DNA from: Dehalococcoidia bacterium
GTDB lineage: Bacteria; Chloroflexota; Dehalococcoidia; JAUSIH01
DNA: 35,399 bases
Assembly (NCBI GenBank): GCA_030648205.1
Contig: JAUSIH010000050.1
Coordinates: 1 to 35,399, forward strand
Direction of reading: 5' to 3'
The first letter of the stretch is position 1; every line of letters starts with the position of its first letter. The position numbers and the translations under genes are program-made. This document shows, in pieces, positions 28,911 to 35,399 of this stretch. The notes under the pieces were generated by a model. The model was not told where the DNA came from. It ran no database searches and saw nothing but the letters and a program-made list of their open reading frames with translations.

Positions 28911-28932
28911 GAGAAACCATGCGCGGTTTGTC
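28911..28932 (-). terminator. Possible hairpin terminator after the formyltransferase gene
   Basis: AAACC-N6-GGTTT, extendable to GA/TC over a mismatch, 20 bases past the minus-strand stop at 28950. No T-run follows. The remaining gap, 28735-28910, holds a small CCCGCTCAACGGG hairpin and no gene I recognise. Confidence 0.3.
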
Positions 28933-28949
28933 AGACGAGCAGTAAGCGC

Positions 28950-29780
28950 CTACACCCGCGCCAGCTTTCGCTCCACGAACGCCGTGAGGTCATGCCCCGC
29001 GGCGGGATGGCCAGCGGCGTCCACCACCTGCCCCCCGGCTATGCGCGCGCCCCGCAAGGCGGGGAACGCTCGCAGCGTCTCCACGATCAGCGGCGTCTCC
29101 CGCCGCATCCCGTGCTGGCGGATGAGCTTGAACAGCGGCAGCTCCTCGCCCTCTTTCGCCTTCATGTCCGCGACGCTCCGCCCCTCGACGGCGCGCCACA
29201 GCGGGTCGAACGCGCCGCCGCGGATGGGGTAGGTGCAGTAGGTGACGGTCGGCCCGGCGTCCACCTCCGGCGTGCACAGGAAGATGGTGATGCCGCTGCG
29301 CGGGGCCTTCTGCTCAATGAGATGCCAGATGACCTCCTGCCAGATGCCCTTCGGGCCGCCGGGCGCCGCCGGGTGCAGGTTGACGAAGCTGTGCTGGCGC
29401 ACAAGCTCCGGCCCCAGGATGAGCAGGTAGCCCGCCAGGATGCACAGATCCACGCGATGGGGCGCGATGAGGCGCGAGACCTCGCGGTCGTACGCGACGC
29501 GCCAGGCGTCCGGCGCGCCCGTCCACGCGCGGCGGAACGCGCGGAACGACGTCGTGGCGAGGGGCAGCCCGTAGGACTTCACGAGTTGAATGAAGGCGTC
29601 GGAGCCGTCGGCCTCGCCCTGCTCACGGTTCATGAAGACGAACTCGATGCGGGCGCGCAGGTCACCCGCGCGGATGGACTCCTGGACGGCCCGCAGCAGG
29701 TTGCGCGAGCCTTCCCCACGTCCCGTGGAGAACCAGCCGAGGCGCAGTCCTTCCCTGGAAGGAGTCGAGGATGTGGTCAT
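28950..29780 (-). CDS. Formyltransferase-fold (PurN/GART-like) protein
   Basis: 276 residues from the ATG at 29780, which overlaps the PHP stop as ATGA. The formyltransferase fold has Asn134 and His136 in SFVNLHPAAPGGPKGIW and Asp174 in PEVDAGPTVTY, matching the Asn-His-Asp triad of PurN and Fmt. The N-terminal WFSTGRGEGSRNLL takes the place of the PurN SGxGSN loop. It is longer than PurN at the C-terminus, and no purine genes are nearby, so the substrate may not be GAR. A duplicated fragment of its 3' end lies at 27804. Confidence 0.8.
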   Translation of the reverse strand: MTTSSTPSREGLRLGWFSTGRGEGSRNLLRAVQESIRAGDLRARIEFVFMNREQGEADGSDAFIQLVKSYGLPLATTSFRAFRRAWTGAPDAWRVAYDREVSRLIAPHRVDLCILAGYLLILGPELVRQHSFVNLHPAAPGGPKGIWQEVIWHLIEQKAPRSGITIFLCTPEVDAGPTVTYCTYPIRGGAFDPLWRAVEGRSVADMKAKEGEELPLFKLIRQHGMRRETPLIVETLRAFPALRGARIAGGQVVDAAGHPAAGHDLTAFVERKLARV

Positions 29781-30457
29781 AGCGTCGTCTCCGGGTGTCG
29801 GGGCAGCAGCCCCAGCTTCTTGCCCCACTTGGCGTACTTGCTGGCGACGTGGACAAATGGGCTGGCGAGGTGGCCCGTGATCGTGGCGTGGCGCATCGCC
29901 TCCTTGAAGCCCTGGGGCGTGCCGTCGAAGTCGGGGAACTCGATGCGGACGCCGCCCAGCTCGCAGGTGGTATGGGCGTCGCTGCCGCCGGACATGATGA
30001 GCCGATGCTCCTCCGCGAACGCCCGGCAGCGCGCCACGTCGGACGCGAGCGTGGTGCGGGCGTTGAACACCTCCACGAGGTCAATGTCCGGCAGGATGTC
30101 CTTGAGCACCGCGTGGGTCATCGGCGAGCGGCGTATGCGGTCGAAGGGGTGCGGGATGGAGACGAGGCCGCCCTGCTCCTTGACGCGGCGCACCGCCTCG
30201 CGCGGCGGAAGGCCCTTCGGCACCGGCTCCGTCAGGAACAGGCCGGTGATTTCGCCGTCGGGGGTGCCGATCTCCTCCGCGATGATGACGCGGAAGGGCG
30301 CTATGCGCTGGGCGGCCTGCGCCCCCGCGATGCTGTTGTGGTCCGTGACGGCGATGCACGTCAGTCCCACCTGTTGCGCCCGGCGCACGAGGTCCTCCGG
30401 GCGGACGTTGCAGTCCTTGGAGTAGTACGTGTGCATGTGGAAGTCGCCGAGGAGCAT
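29777..30457 (-). CDS. PHP-domain metal-dependent phosphoesterase
   Basis: 226 residues from the ATG at 30457, which shares a base with the xseB stop (TGATG). PHP motifs are complete: DFHMHTYYSKD (His7, His9, Asp15), VTDHN (Asp39, His40), Glu61/62, IPHPFD (His103) and GGSDAH (Asp160, His162). These bind two or three metal ions. The family includes nucleoside 3',5'-bisphosphate phosphatases and RNase AM-type enzymes. Tight coupling to xseB and the formyltransferase suggests one transcript; a nucleic-acid-related role is plausible but unproven. Confidence 0.88.
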   Translation of the reverse strand: MLLGDFHMHTYYSKDCNVRPEDLVRRAQQVGLTCIAVTDHNSIAGAQAAQRIAPFRVIIAEEIGTPDGEITGLFLTEPVPKGLPPREAVRRVKEQGGLVSIPHPFDRIRRSPMTHAVLKDILPDIDLVEVFNARTTLASDVARCRAFAEEHRLIMSGGSDAHTTCELGGVRIEFPDFDGTPQGFKEAMRHATITGHLASPFVHVASKYAKWGKKLGLLPRHPETTL

Positions 30458-30747
30458 CACGATGTCTTCGGCCTGTCGTGAGCGGCGTCGGCGGGCTTCT
30501 CCCCGAACAGGCTTATCTGCTCCGCCAGCCGCGTCTGGACCTGGGTCAGGCGCAGCTCGGTGACGTCCAGCCGCTCGTTGCACGCGCGGGCCAGGCGCAT
30601 GCCCTCCTCGAACAGGCGCGCCGTCTCCTCCAGCGTCAGTCCGCCCTGCTCCAGGGTCTGGACGGTCTTCTCAAGCCGGGTGTAGGCCTCTTCAAACGTC
30701 AGGGCTTCATCCTTGGGCGTGCCTGACTTCTGCTTGTTAGCGGTCAT
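30457..30747 (-). CDS. xseB: Exodeoxyribonuclease VII small subunit
   Basis: 96 residues. The family pattern is clear: LTFEEAYTRLEKTVQTLEQG, GLTLEETARLFEEGMRLARA, CNERLDVTELRL. Several small subunits wrap each XseA and regulate its single-strand exonuclease activity. It overlaps the upstream membrane protein gene by 11 bases and the PHP gene by one base, so all are probably cotranscribed from xseA. Confidence 0.94.
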   Translation of the reverse strand: MTANKQKSGTPKDEALTFEEAYTRLEKTVQTLEQGGLTLEETARLFEEGMRLARACNERLDVTELRLTQVQTRLAEQISLFGEKPADAAHDRPKTS

Positions 30748-31072
30748 CGCGCCGCACCACCTCCCCTTCTATCACATGCTCGCTCTCTTGTTCCTGCGCC
30801 GGGGTCTCGCCGCGCTTGCGCCGGACGAACGTCCGGAGCGCCCACGTCACGACGGCGCCGACGAGCGCCAGCGCCACGAGCGCAGCGACGAACGCGGCGA
30901 AGGCCAGCGCCAGCACGAGCGCCAGACCCGCCATCGCCAGCCCCGCGAGTCCCGCGGCCACCGGCAGCAGGATGCGACGACGCCACCGTACGGTCCTCGT
31001 CGCCGTCGGCTGCTCGGCGGGCGTATGCCCGTGTGCGTTGGCGTCGTGCTCCATGTTTAGAGGACTGACCAT
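30737..31072 (-). CDS. Membrane protein of unknown function between xseA and xseB
   Basis: About 111 residues. A hydrophilic N-terminus with HDANAHGHTPAEQ is followed by a long Ala/Leu/Val hydrophobic region (about 37-78) that can form two close transmembrane helices, then a charged tail ending IEGEVVRRDDR. Start 31072 or 31054; neither has a clear ribosome site. Four bases after the xseA stop, it separates the usually adjacent exonuclease VII genes. No family recognised. Confidence 0.6.
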   Translation of the reverse strand: MVSPLNMEHDANAHGHTPAEQPTATRTVRWRRRILLPVAAGLAGLAMAGLALVLALAFAAFVAALVALALVGAVVTWALRTFVRRKRGETPAQEQESEHVIEGEVVRRDDR

Positions 31073-31076
31073 AGGC

Positions 31077-32249
31077 CTACCGCACCACGCCGCCGAAGCG
31101 GCCATCGCTGACATGCACCAGAATGGCGTCGCCGGGCTGCACCTGGGCCACGCTCACGACGGGCGAGCCGCCGGCTCGCTCCACGACCGCGTACCCACGC
31201 GACAGCGTGCGTGCCGGGCTGAGCGAGGCGATCTGAAGCGCCAGCCCGCGCACCCGCTCGCGGCGCAGGGCCAGCGTGGCGCGAACGTGCGCCGTCGCGG
31301 AGCGCATCATCTCGTCCACGCGCTGGCGGCGCTGGGCCACGTCCGGCACGCGCGCGGCCATGCGGCCCGCGGCATGATGCACCTGCTGTCGCCGCTGGGC
31401 TATCGCGTCCGCCAGGGCGGCTACGAGGCGCTTCTCGCTGGTGGTGATCGTGGCGCGCAGCTCCAGCCTGTCGGGCACGACCATCTCGGCGGCGGCTGAC
31501 GGCGTGGGTGCGCGGCGGTCCGCCACGAAGTCCACCAGCGTCACGTCCGTCTCGTGCCCCACGGCGCTCACCACCGGCGCACGGCTGCCGTACACCGCGC
31601 GGGCGACCGCCTCCGCGTTGAAGGCGGAGAGGTCTTCAGCAGAGCCGCCCCCGCGCGCCACGATCACCACGTCAATGTCAGTCAGGGCGTTCAGGGACTC
31701 CAGCGCGGCCACAATCTCCTCCGCAGCGCCGTCGCCCTGGACGCGCGTGGGCGCGATCACCAGCTCGACGGCGGGGTAGCGCCGGCCCACCACGCTGATG
31801 ATGTCGTGCAGCACGGCGCCCTGCGGCGACGTGACCACGCCGATGCGTTGCGGGAATCGGGGCAGCGGGCGCTTGCGCGCCTCGTCGAACAGGCCCTCCG
31901 CCTGAAGTTTGGCCTTGAGCCGCTCAAACTCGAGTTGCTGCAGGCCCAGCCCTTCGGGCTGGACCATGTCCACGTAGAGCTGCACGTCGCCGCGGGCCTC
32001 GTACAGGGAGATGTGGCCGTGAGCGACCACGGCCTCGCCGTCCTGGGGCAGCCGCGCGGGAACGGCGTTCCGGAACATGACGCTGCGCAACTGGCTCTCC
32101 CTGTCCTTGAGGGTGAAGTAGCAGTGGCCCGCGCCGGAGCGGAAGACGTTGGAGACTTCGCCGTTGACCCACAGGTCCGAGAGCAGGGAGTCCCTTTCGA
32201 GGCTCTCCCGCATGTAGCGGGCCACCTGGGCCACCGTGTAGACGGGCAT
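31077..32249 (-). CDS. xseA: Exodeoxyribonuclease VII large subunit
   Basis: The catalytic subunit that degrades single-stranded DNA from both ends. 390 residues. The OB-fold N-terminal domain carries LLSDLWVNGEVSNVFRSGAGHCYFTLKD. The catalytic domain has GVVTSPQGAVLHDI, VVIVARGGGSAEDLSAFN and SAVGHETDVTLVDFVADRRAPTPSAAAE, all highly conserved in XseA. A coiled-coil follows, then LSRGYAVV near the end. GGGAG precedes the ATG. A -10-like TACACT lies at 32272-32267 with no good -35. Confidence 0.96.
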   Translation of the reverse strand: MPVYTVAQVARYMRESLERDSLLSDLWVNGEVSNVFRSGAGHCYFTLKDRESQLRSVMFRNAVPARLPQDGEAVVAHGHISLYEARGDVQLYVDMVQPEGLGLQQLEFERLKAKLQAEGLFDEARKRPLPRFPQRIGVVTSPQGAVLHDIISVVGRRYPAVELVIAPTRVQGDGAAEEIVAALESLNALTDIDVVIVARGGGSAEDLSAFNAEAVARAVYGSRAPVVSAVGHETDVTLVDFVADRRAPTPSAAAEMVVPDRLELRATITTSEKRLVAALADAIAQRRQQVHHAAGRMAARVPDVAQRRQRVDEMMRSATAHVRATLALRRERVRGLALQIASLSPARTLSRGYAVVERAGGSPVVSVAQVQPGDAILVHVSDGRFGGVVR

Positions 32250-32324
32250 GCGCGCTCCCGTGGTCTAGTGTAGTGCTTTCGAAATCTCGTTACCTGCGAG
32301 ACATTGCAACGTTGTGGGGGTCTA

Positions 32325-32403
32325 CCTCACCCGCTCGGTCTCTCTCCGCCATGCAGCGAGGGAGAGGATGGGGTATCCGGCGGGCGGACACACAGGTCCG
32401 CCC
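32325..32403. repeat. Intergenic repeat with two hairpins
   Basis: CCTCACCCGCTCGGTCTCTC with GAGGGAGAGG forms one imperfect stem; GGGCGGAC (32382-32389) and GTCCGCCC (32396-32403) form a perfect 8-bp stem. The first module is related to that at 33311-33349. It lies between xseA and efp; the gap 32250-32640 contains no gene I recognise. Confidence 0.6.
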
Positions 32404-32497
32404 CTACAGGGCCGCAACGTTGATCGCCTTTGCATGGTTCCTGGTCTTTCACCCAGGGAACCATCCCCTTCCAGGAAAGGAAGGGGAATGAGAGATA

Positions 32498-32643
32498 CTG
32501 GGGGTCACCCCCAGTGCCCCCGTTCCTTCGACTTCGCTCAGGACAGGCTTTGTCGAACCATGAGCGGCTCGCCCTTCGACAAGCTCAGGGTGAGCGGGGC
32601 TGGGTTCGGCTGTGTGTACGCTGATTTACGCAACTAGGTACTA
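32498..32643. repeat. Composite intergenic palindromic repeat, copy 5
   Basis: The start CTGGGGGTCACCCCCAG and CCGTTCCTTCGACTTCGCTC match 5041-5175. The middle has CTTCGACAAGCTCAGGGTGA, and the end reads CGCAACTAGGTACTAG. As at 5175, the final CTA is the complement of the TAG stop of the adjacent minus-strand gene, here efp. Confidence 0.75.
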
Positions 32644-33201
32644 GGTTACCCGCTCCACGTACAGGCCGGTGCGGGTGTCCACGCGGATGGTGTCGCCTTC
32701 GTTCACAAAGAGGGGCACGTTCACCGAGAGGCCCGTGTCCATCCTGGCGGGCTTGGTGCCCGAGGTGGCGGTGTCGCCCTTGTAGCCGGGCGCCGTCTCG
32801 ACCACCTTGAGGTCCACCGTGATGGGCAGCTCCACGCCGATGGGCTGTCCCTTGTACGACAGTATCTGGACGGAGACGCCCTCCATCATGTAGTTTGCGC
32901 CGTCGCCCAAAACCTCCGCGCTCAGAGGGAACTGCTCGAAGGATTCTGTGTCCATAAAGAAGTGCAGGTCGTCGTCCTTGTACATGAACTGGCCTGTCCT
33001 GTGGTCCACCGCCGCGGGGGTCAGCTTTGTCCCGGCGGGAAAGCTTTTCTCAACCACCTTGCCCGTTTTCATATCGCGCAGCCGGATTCGCATGATGGGC
33101 TGGCGCTGCTGCATCTTCTGGACCGAGTATTCAAGGACTTGCAGGAGCTGTCCCTCAATCTCCAGAGTTATGCCCTTCTTCATGTCGCTGAAACTGACCA
33201 T
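32641..33201 (-). CDS. efp: Elongation factor P
   Basis: It helps ribosomes stalled at polyproline. 186 residues from the ATG at 33201, seven bases after AAGGAGA; an upstream in-frame ATG lacks such a site. Three beta-barrel domains: KKGITLEIEGQLLQVLEYS, the central LTPAAVDHRTGQFMYKDD, and the C-terminal signature SVNVPLFVNEGDTIRVDTRTGLYVERV. The loop that carries the modified Lys34 in E. coli reads KMQQRQPIM, with Gln at the aligned tip. The M24 peptidase gene upstream on the same strand is a common neighbour of efp. Confidence 0.94.
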   Translation of the reverse strand: MVSFSDMKKGITLEIEGQLLQVLEYSVQKMQQRQPIMRIRLRDMKTGKVVEKSFPAGTKLTPAAVDHRTGQFMYKDDDLHFFMDTESFEQFPLSAEVLGDGANYMMEGVSVQILSYKGQPIGVELPITVDLKVVETAPGYKGDTATSGTKPARMDTGLSVNVPLFVNEGDTIRVDTRTGLYVERVT

Positions 33202-33310
33202 GCGCGCGTCTCCTTCAATAAGCATCATAGAATAACGTCGAGGGCGCCTACCAGGTCCGTGGGCGGCGACTTGTCTGCGTTACCTTGATGCCGCCAGCAA
33301 GCCTCGGCGC

Positions 33311-33349
33311 CTCACCCCCTCGGTCCCCCTCTCGTCAAGGAGAGGGGGA
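33311..33349. repeat. Hairpin repeat upstream of efp
   Basis: CTCACCCCCTCGG followed by TCCCCCTCTC (33324-33333), a 6-base loop, and GAGAGGGGGA (33340-33349), a perfect 10-bp stem. Related to the module at 32325. Outside this and the hairpin at 33478, the stretch 33202-33539 shows nothing I recognise. Confidence 0.6.
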
Positions 33350-33477
33350 GGCAGCGGTGCAACTCCACTCGCCCGTGCGATACCCAACACAGCCTGCCGT
33401 CAAGCATCGTCGTGACTGGCATTGATGTATGGGTGCGGCGGCTGGCTAAGGTAGCCTAGCCTGCGGCAGCTAGGAGC

Positions 33478-33526
33478 ACCAAAAGGGGCGTCCCGATACT
33501 AGATTGGGGTGCCTCTACTTTTTGGT
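33478..33526 (-). terminator. Likely terminator of the coiled-coil protein gene
   Basis: ACCAAAA (33478-33484) pairs with TTTTGGT (33520-33526), and GGGGC/GTCCC pairs imperfectly with GGGGTGCC inside. On the minus strand the descending arm ends CCCCTTTTGGT, giving a T-run just after the stem. It starts 14 bases past the stop at 33540. Confidence 0.45.
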
Positions 33527-33539
33527 CTCTCCGTAGCGA

Positions 33540-34238
33540 TTACCTTTTGTAAACCACATATCGGAGGTTGTACTGGACAATATACTCAGGGAATTGGCAA
33601 TTGCCTTGGCAATTGTTTTGTATCACCAGGCTGTATCTTCCCGCAGACTCGGCAGTAAATTTGAAATTGCTCTGCCTTATCGTCCCGAAGTCACGCACCA
33701 TCGCGCCGGCGGGGTCTTGAATGTAGACCTTCATGTCGTTGCCACCGTTGGTTTGGATAATTTCACCCTGAACCTGTTCGAAACGGTTGAGGTCCAACGG
33801 AATCGAGATCAGTTTTCCTGGATTCAACGTACCTGAACTGGAAACAGGCTGGCCTGCTGTTAGTGGTGGAGACCGGAGGTCTGCTATCTCAGCCGTCATT
33901 CTTGCGATGGACTGGTTCGCCCGTTCCAGTGTTACTTTGACGGAGCTCAGGTCTTGCTGTGCTGTTGTCAATTTCGACGCGAGATCAGTTATCTGGGACT
34001 GTTGGCTCGATACCGTCCTCTTCGCATCAGTAAGGTCCTGCTGCGTCGATAGCAGCTGATTTCGAGCCGTCGTCAACTGCTGCTGGGTAGATGCCAACTC
34101 GCCGAGGGTGGTAGACAGTTGCTGTGATGCTCTCAGCCACAGTACGTTCATCCAAATCGACGCGCCTGCGAAGACCACCGCGGCCGCCATTAATATCCAT
34201 TGGAGTGCCGATATCATCCCAGAGTGCAGCCTAGACAT
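33540..34238 (-). CDS. Membrane-anchored coiled-coil protein of unknown function
   Basis: 232 residues. One transmembrane helix (about 12-35), then a long coiled coil (about 38-122) rich in Gln, Ser and Thr with repeating LTTAQQDL-like heptads. A C-terminal beta-sandwich-like domain (140-232) follows: GKLISIPLDLNRFEQVQGEI, MKVYIQDPAGAMVRDFG, GRYSLVIQNNC. The last domain resembles GOLD/PPC-type modules in pattern only. AAAGGGGGTG precedes the ATG. It is less GC-rich than its neighbours and separates the M24 peptidase from efp, which are often adjacent, so it may be an insertion. Confidence 0.7.
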   Translation of the reverse strand: MSRLHSGMISALQWILMAAAVVFAGASIWMNVLWLRASQQLSTTLGELASTQQQLTTARNQLLSTQQDLTDAKRTVSSQQSQITDLASKLTTAQQDLSSVKVTLERANQSIARMTAEIADLRSPPLTAGQPVSSSGTLNPGKLISIPLDLNRFEQVQGEIIQTNGGNDMKVYIQDPAGAMVRDFGTIRQSNFKFTAESAGRYSLVIQNNCQGNCQFPEYIVQYNLRYVVYKR

Positions 34239-34256
34239 CGCGTCACCCCCTTTCAG

Positions 34257-34265
34257 AGTATATCA
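34257..34265 (-). promoter_or_regulatory. Extended -10 promoter of the coiled-coil protein gene
   Basis: Minus strand TGATATACT (34265-34257), an extended -10 (TGN-TATACT), 18 bases upstream of the ATG. No good -35 is visible. Confidence 0.45.
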
Positions 34266-34351
34266 GATTGAATTGGTGTCTTGTGGGAGGCCGTGGTAGG
34301 TAGGTAATACCAAGCATCTGCGTAGAACTCCAGATTGAAGTCCTTTTAGAG

Positions 34352-34369
34352 CGCCCTTCCGTGGAAGGA
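34352..34369. repeat. Third copy of the 18-nt palindrome
   Basis: CGCCCTTCCGTGGAAGGA differs from the aspS leader copy only in the last base. Here it lies 22 bases past the stop of the M24 peptidase gene, not in an obvious leader. Confidence 0.6.
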
Positions 34370-34391
34370 CTGCGCCCCGGATACACTTTAG

Positions 34392-35399
34392 CTACAGCTC
34401 TGCCGCCGCGCCCTTGGGCGCACGGGTCACGCCGCGCGCCCGGCCCTTCTCCATCGTCACGATGTCCTCAATGCGCACGCCGCCCCAGCCGGGGATGTAG
34501 ATGCCCGGCTCTATCGTAAACACCATGCCGTCGGTCAGGACGTCCTTGGAGTTGCGGCCCACGCGGGGGTTTTCGTGGACGGCCAGGCCGACCCCGTGGC
34601 CCAGGCCGTGCCCGAAGGCTTCGCCGAATCCGGCCTTCTCGATGACCGAGCGCGCCAGGGCGTCGCCGTCGTGGCCGGTCATGCCCGCCTGCACCGTCTC
34701 CGCCGCCGTCATCTGCGCGCCCAGCACGATGTCATAGACCTTCTTGAACTGCTTGTCCGCCTTCCCCAGTATCACCGTGCGCGTCATGTCCGAGCAGTAC
34801 CCGTCCGCGCGCGCGCCCATGTCAATGACGACAGGCTCGCCCTTCTGGATGCGCCGCTCCGACGGGTGGTGGTGCGGCATGGCCCCGTTCGGCCCGGCGG
34901 CGACAATGGTGTCAAAGGACACGCTCTCCGCGCCGTGCTCCCGCATATGTTGCTCCAGCTTCCAGGCGACCTCCTGCTCGGTCATGCCCGGCCGGAGCTG
35001 CGCGGCCACCGCGGTGAACGCGTCGTCGGCGCACCGGACCGCCCGCTCGATGGCGGCGTATTCACCGGCGTCCTTGAGGGTGCGCAGCTCCTCCACCAGG
35101 TCCTGGGTCGGCGTGAACTCCGGCCTCTGCGGACTCTCCATTTTCTTGATGGTCTCCACGACCAGGTTGTAGAGCGCCATCGTCATGTTGGCCGCCTCGT
35201 ACGCGACGCGCCGCGCTCCCGTGTCGCCGAGGGCTTGCGGGAGCCACGTCTCAAGGCCGCCGAGCACCTTGACCAGCTCAAAGTCAGGCGCTTGCTGCTG
35301 CGCCTGCTCCCAGTAGCGAAAGTCGGTCGCCAGCACCGCCCTCTTGGCCGAGACGAGCAGGTGGCCCGCCGATCCGGTGAACCCCGACAGGTAGCGGCG
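34392..35399 (-). CDS. M24-family metallopeptidase (Xaa-Pro aminopeptidase type), N-terminus cut off by window edge
   Basis: 336 codons are visible. The reading continues to the window edge as RRYLSGFTGSAGHLLVSAK, the conserved creatinase-type N-terminal domain, so the start is outside. The pita-bread catalytic domain has metal ligands in VIDMGARADGYCSDMTRT (two Asp), GHGLGHGVGLAVHENPR (His), FTIEPGIYIPGWGGVRIED (two Glu), and HHHPSERRIQKGEP. It removes N-terminal residues preceding proline. Its position upstream of efp, with one gene between, recalls the common pepP/pepQ-efp linkage. Confidence 0.93.
   Translation of the reverse strand, partial: RRYLSGFTGSAGHLLVSAKRAVLATDFRYWEQAQQQAPDFELVKVLGGLETWLPQALGDTGARRVAYEAANMTMALYNLVVETIKKMESPQRPEFTPTQDLVEELRTLKDAGEYAAIERAVRCADDAFTAVAAQLRPGMTEQEVAWKLEQHMREHGAESVSFDTIVAAGPNGAMPHHHPSERRIQKGEPVVIDMGARADGYCSDMTRTVILGKADKQFKKVYDIVLGAQMTAAETVQAGMTGHDGDALARSVIEKAGFGEAFGHGLGHGVGLAVHENPRVGRNSKDVLTDGMVFTIEPGIYIPGWGGVRIEDIVTMEKGRARGVTRAPKGAAAEL

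Noticed and set aside
28792-28949. Possible small gene remnant with RYLKGC and KPCAVC residues on the plus strand
   Set aside because: Only short, unconvincing similarity to a zinc-finger or HNH pattern, and no start or ribosome site.
28794-30425. A 543-codon open frame on the plus strand
   Set aside because: It is antisense to the formyltransferase and PHP genes, which have full family motifs, and its own product has none. High-GC codon bias creates such frames.

Overview
The window is a high-GC bacterial chromosome segment. Its gene order and families fit a Chloroflexota bacterium, possibly Dehalococcoidia-like. The pointers are a siroheme-based heme gene set, a GatB plus archaeal/Pseudomonas-type AspRS combination, lipoproteins with long Pro/Thr linkers, many intergenic palindromic repeats and several near-leaderless promoters. 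This assignment is an inference from content; no marker gene proves it. I see no rRNA, tRNA, CRISPR array or complete insertion sequence.

Layout. (1) 1-4190, minus strand: a five-gene heme/siroheme operon running regulator, fused siroheme decarboxylase, precorrin-2 dehydrogenase, hemA, hemC (cut by the window edge), with a clear promoter at 4242-4270. (2) 4348-8101: pcm, a Rad52/ERF-like protein and a large cell-surface lipoprotein. (3) 8602-12551, plus strand: gatB, a membrane-anchored YvcK/GlmR homologue, secG and a SAM hydrolase. (4) 12731-15535: a small membrane protein, a two-domain thiosulfate sulfurtransferase whose catalytic cysteine codon is an in-frame TGA (candidate selenoprotein), and an ATP-dependent DNA ligase-like protein lacking the catalytic lysine. 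(5) 15846-18688: aspS, a cupredoxin with a Met/His-rich tail, and a SHOCT membrane protein. (6) 18764-21497: an orphan membrane protein and a two-component system whose sensor loop is Met/His-rich, probably a metal-responsive pair. (7) 21621-25951: the tig-clpP-clpX proteostasis cluster and an enoyl-CoA hydratase. (8) 26019-28734: an accessory island with hicB and a broken hicA, a DUF4160/DUF2442-HTH pair divergent from an HNH nuclease, a duplicated gene fragment, a CopG antitoxin and a PIN protein. (9) 28950-35399, minus strand: formyltransferase, PHP phosphoesterase, xseB, a membrane protein, xseA, efp, a coiled-coil protein and an M24 aminopeptidase (cut by the window edge).

How parts work together. 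The heme operon would carry glutamyl-tRNA through to siroheme and then to didecarboxysiroheme. AspRS has the His31/Gly83 pattern of non-discriminating enzymes, which fits GatB and indirect Asn-tRNA synthesis; both genes carry the same 18-nt palindrome in their leaders. Trigger factor, ClpP and ClpX form the folding/degradation unit. XseA and XseB are the two subunits of exonuclease VII.

Most notable: the TGA-for-Cys sulfurtransferase with a hairpin at SECIS-like distance; MITE-like repeats that begin exactly at the TAG stop codons of four different genes; the lysine-less ligase; and the small accessory island with degraded and duplicated pieces.
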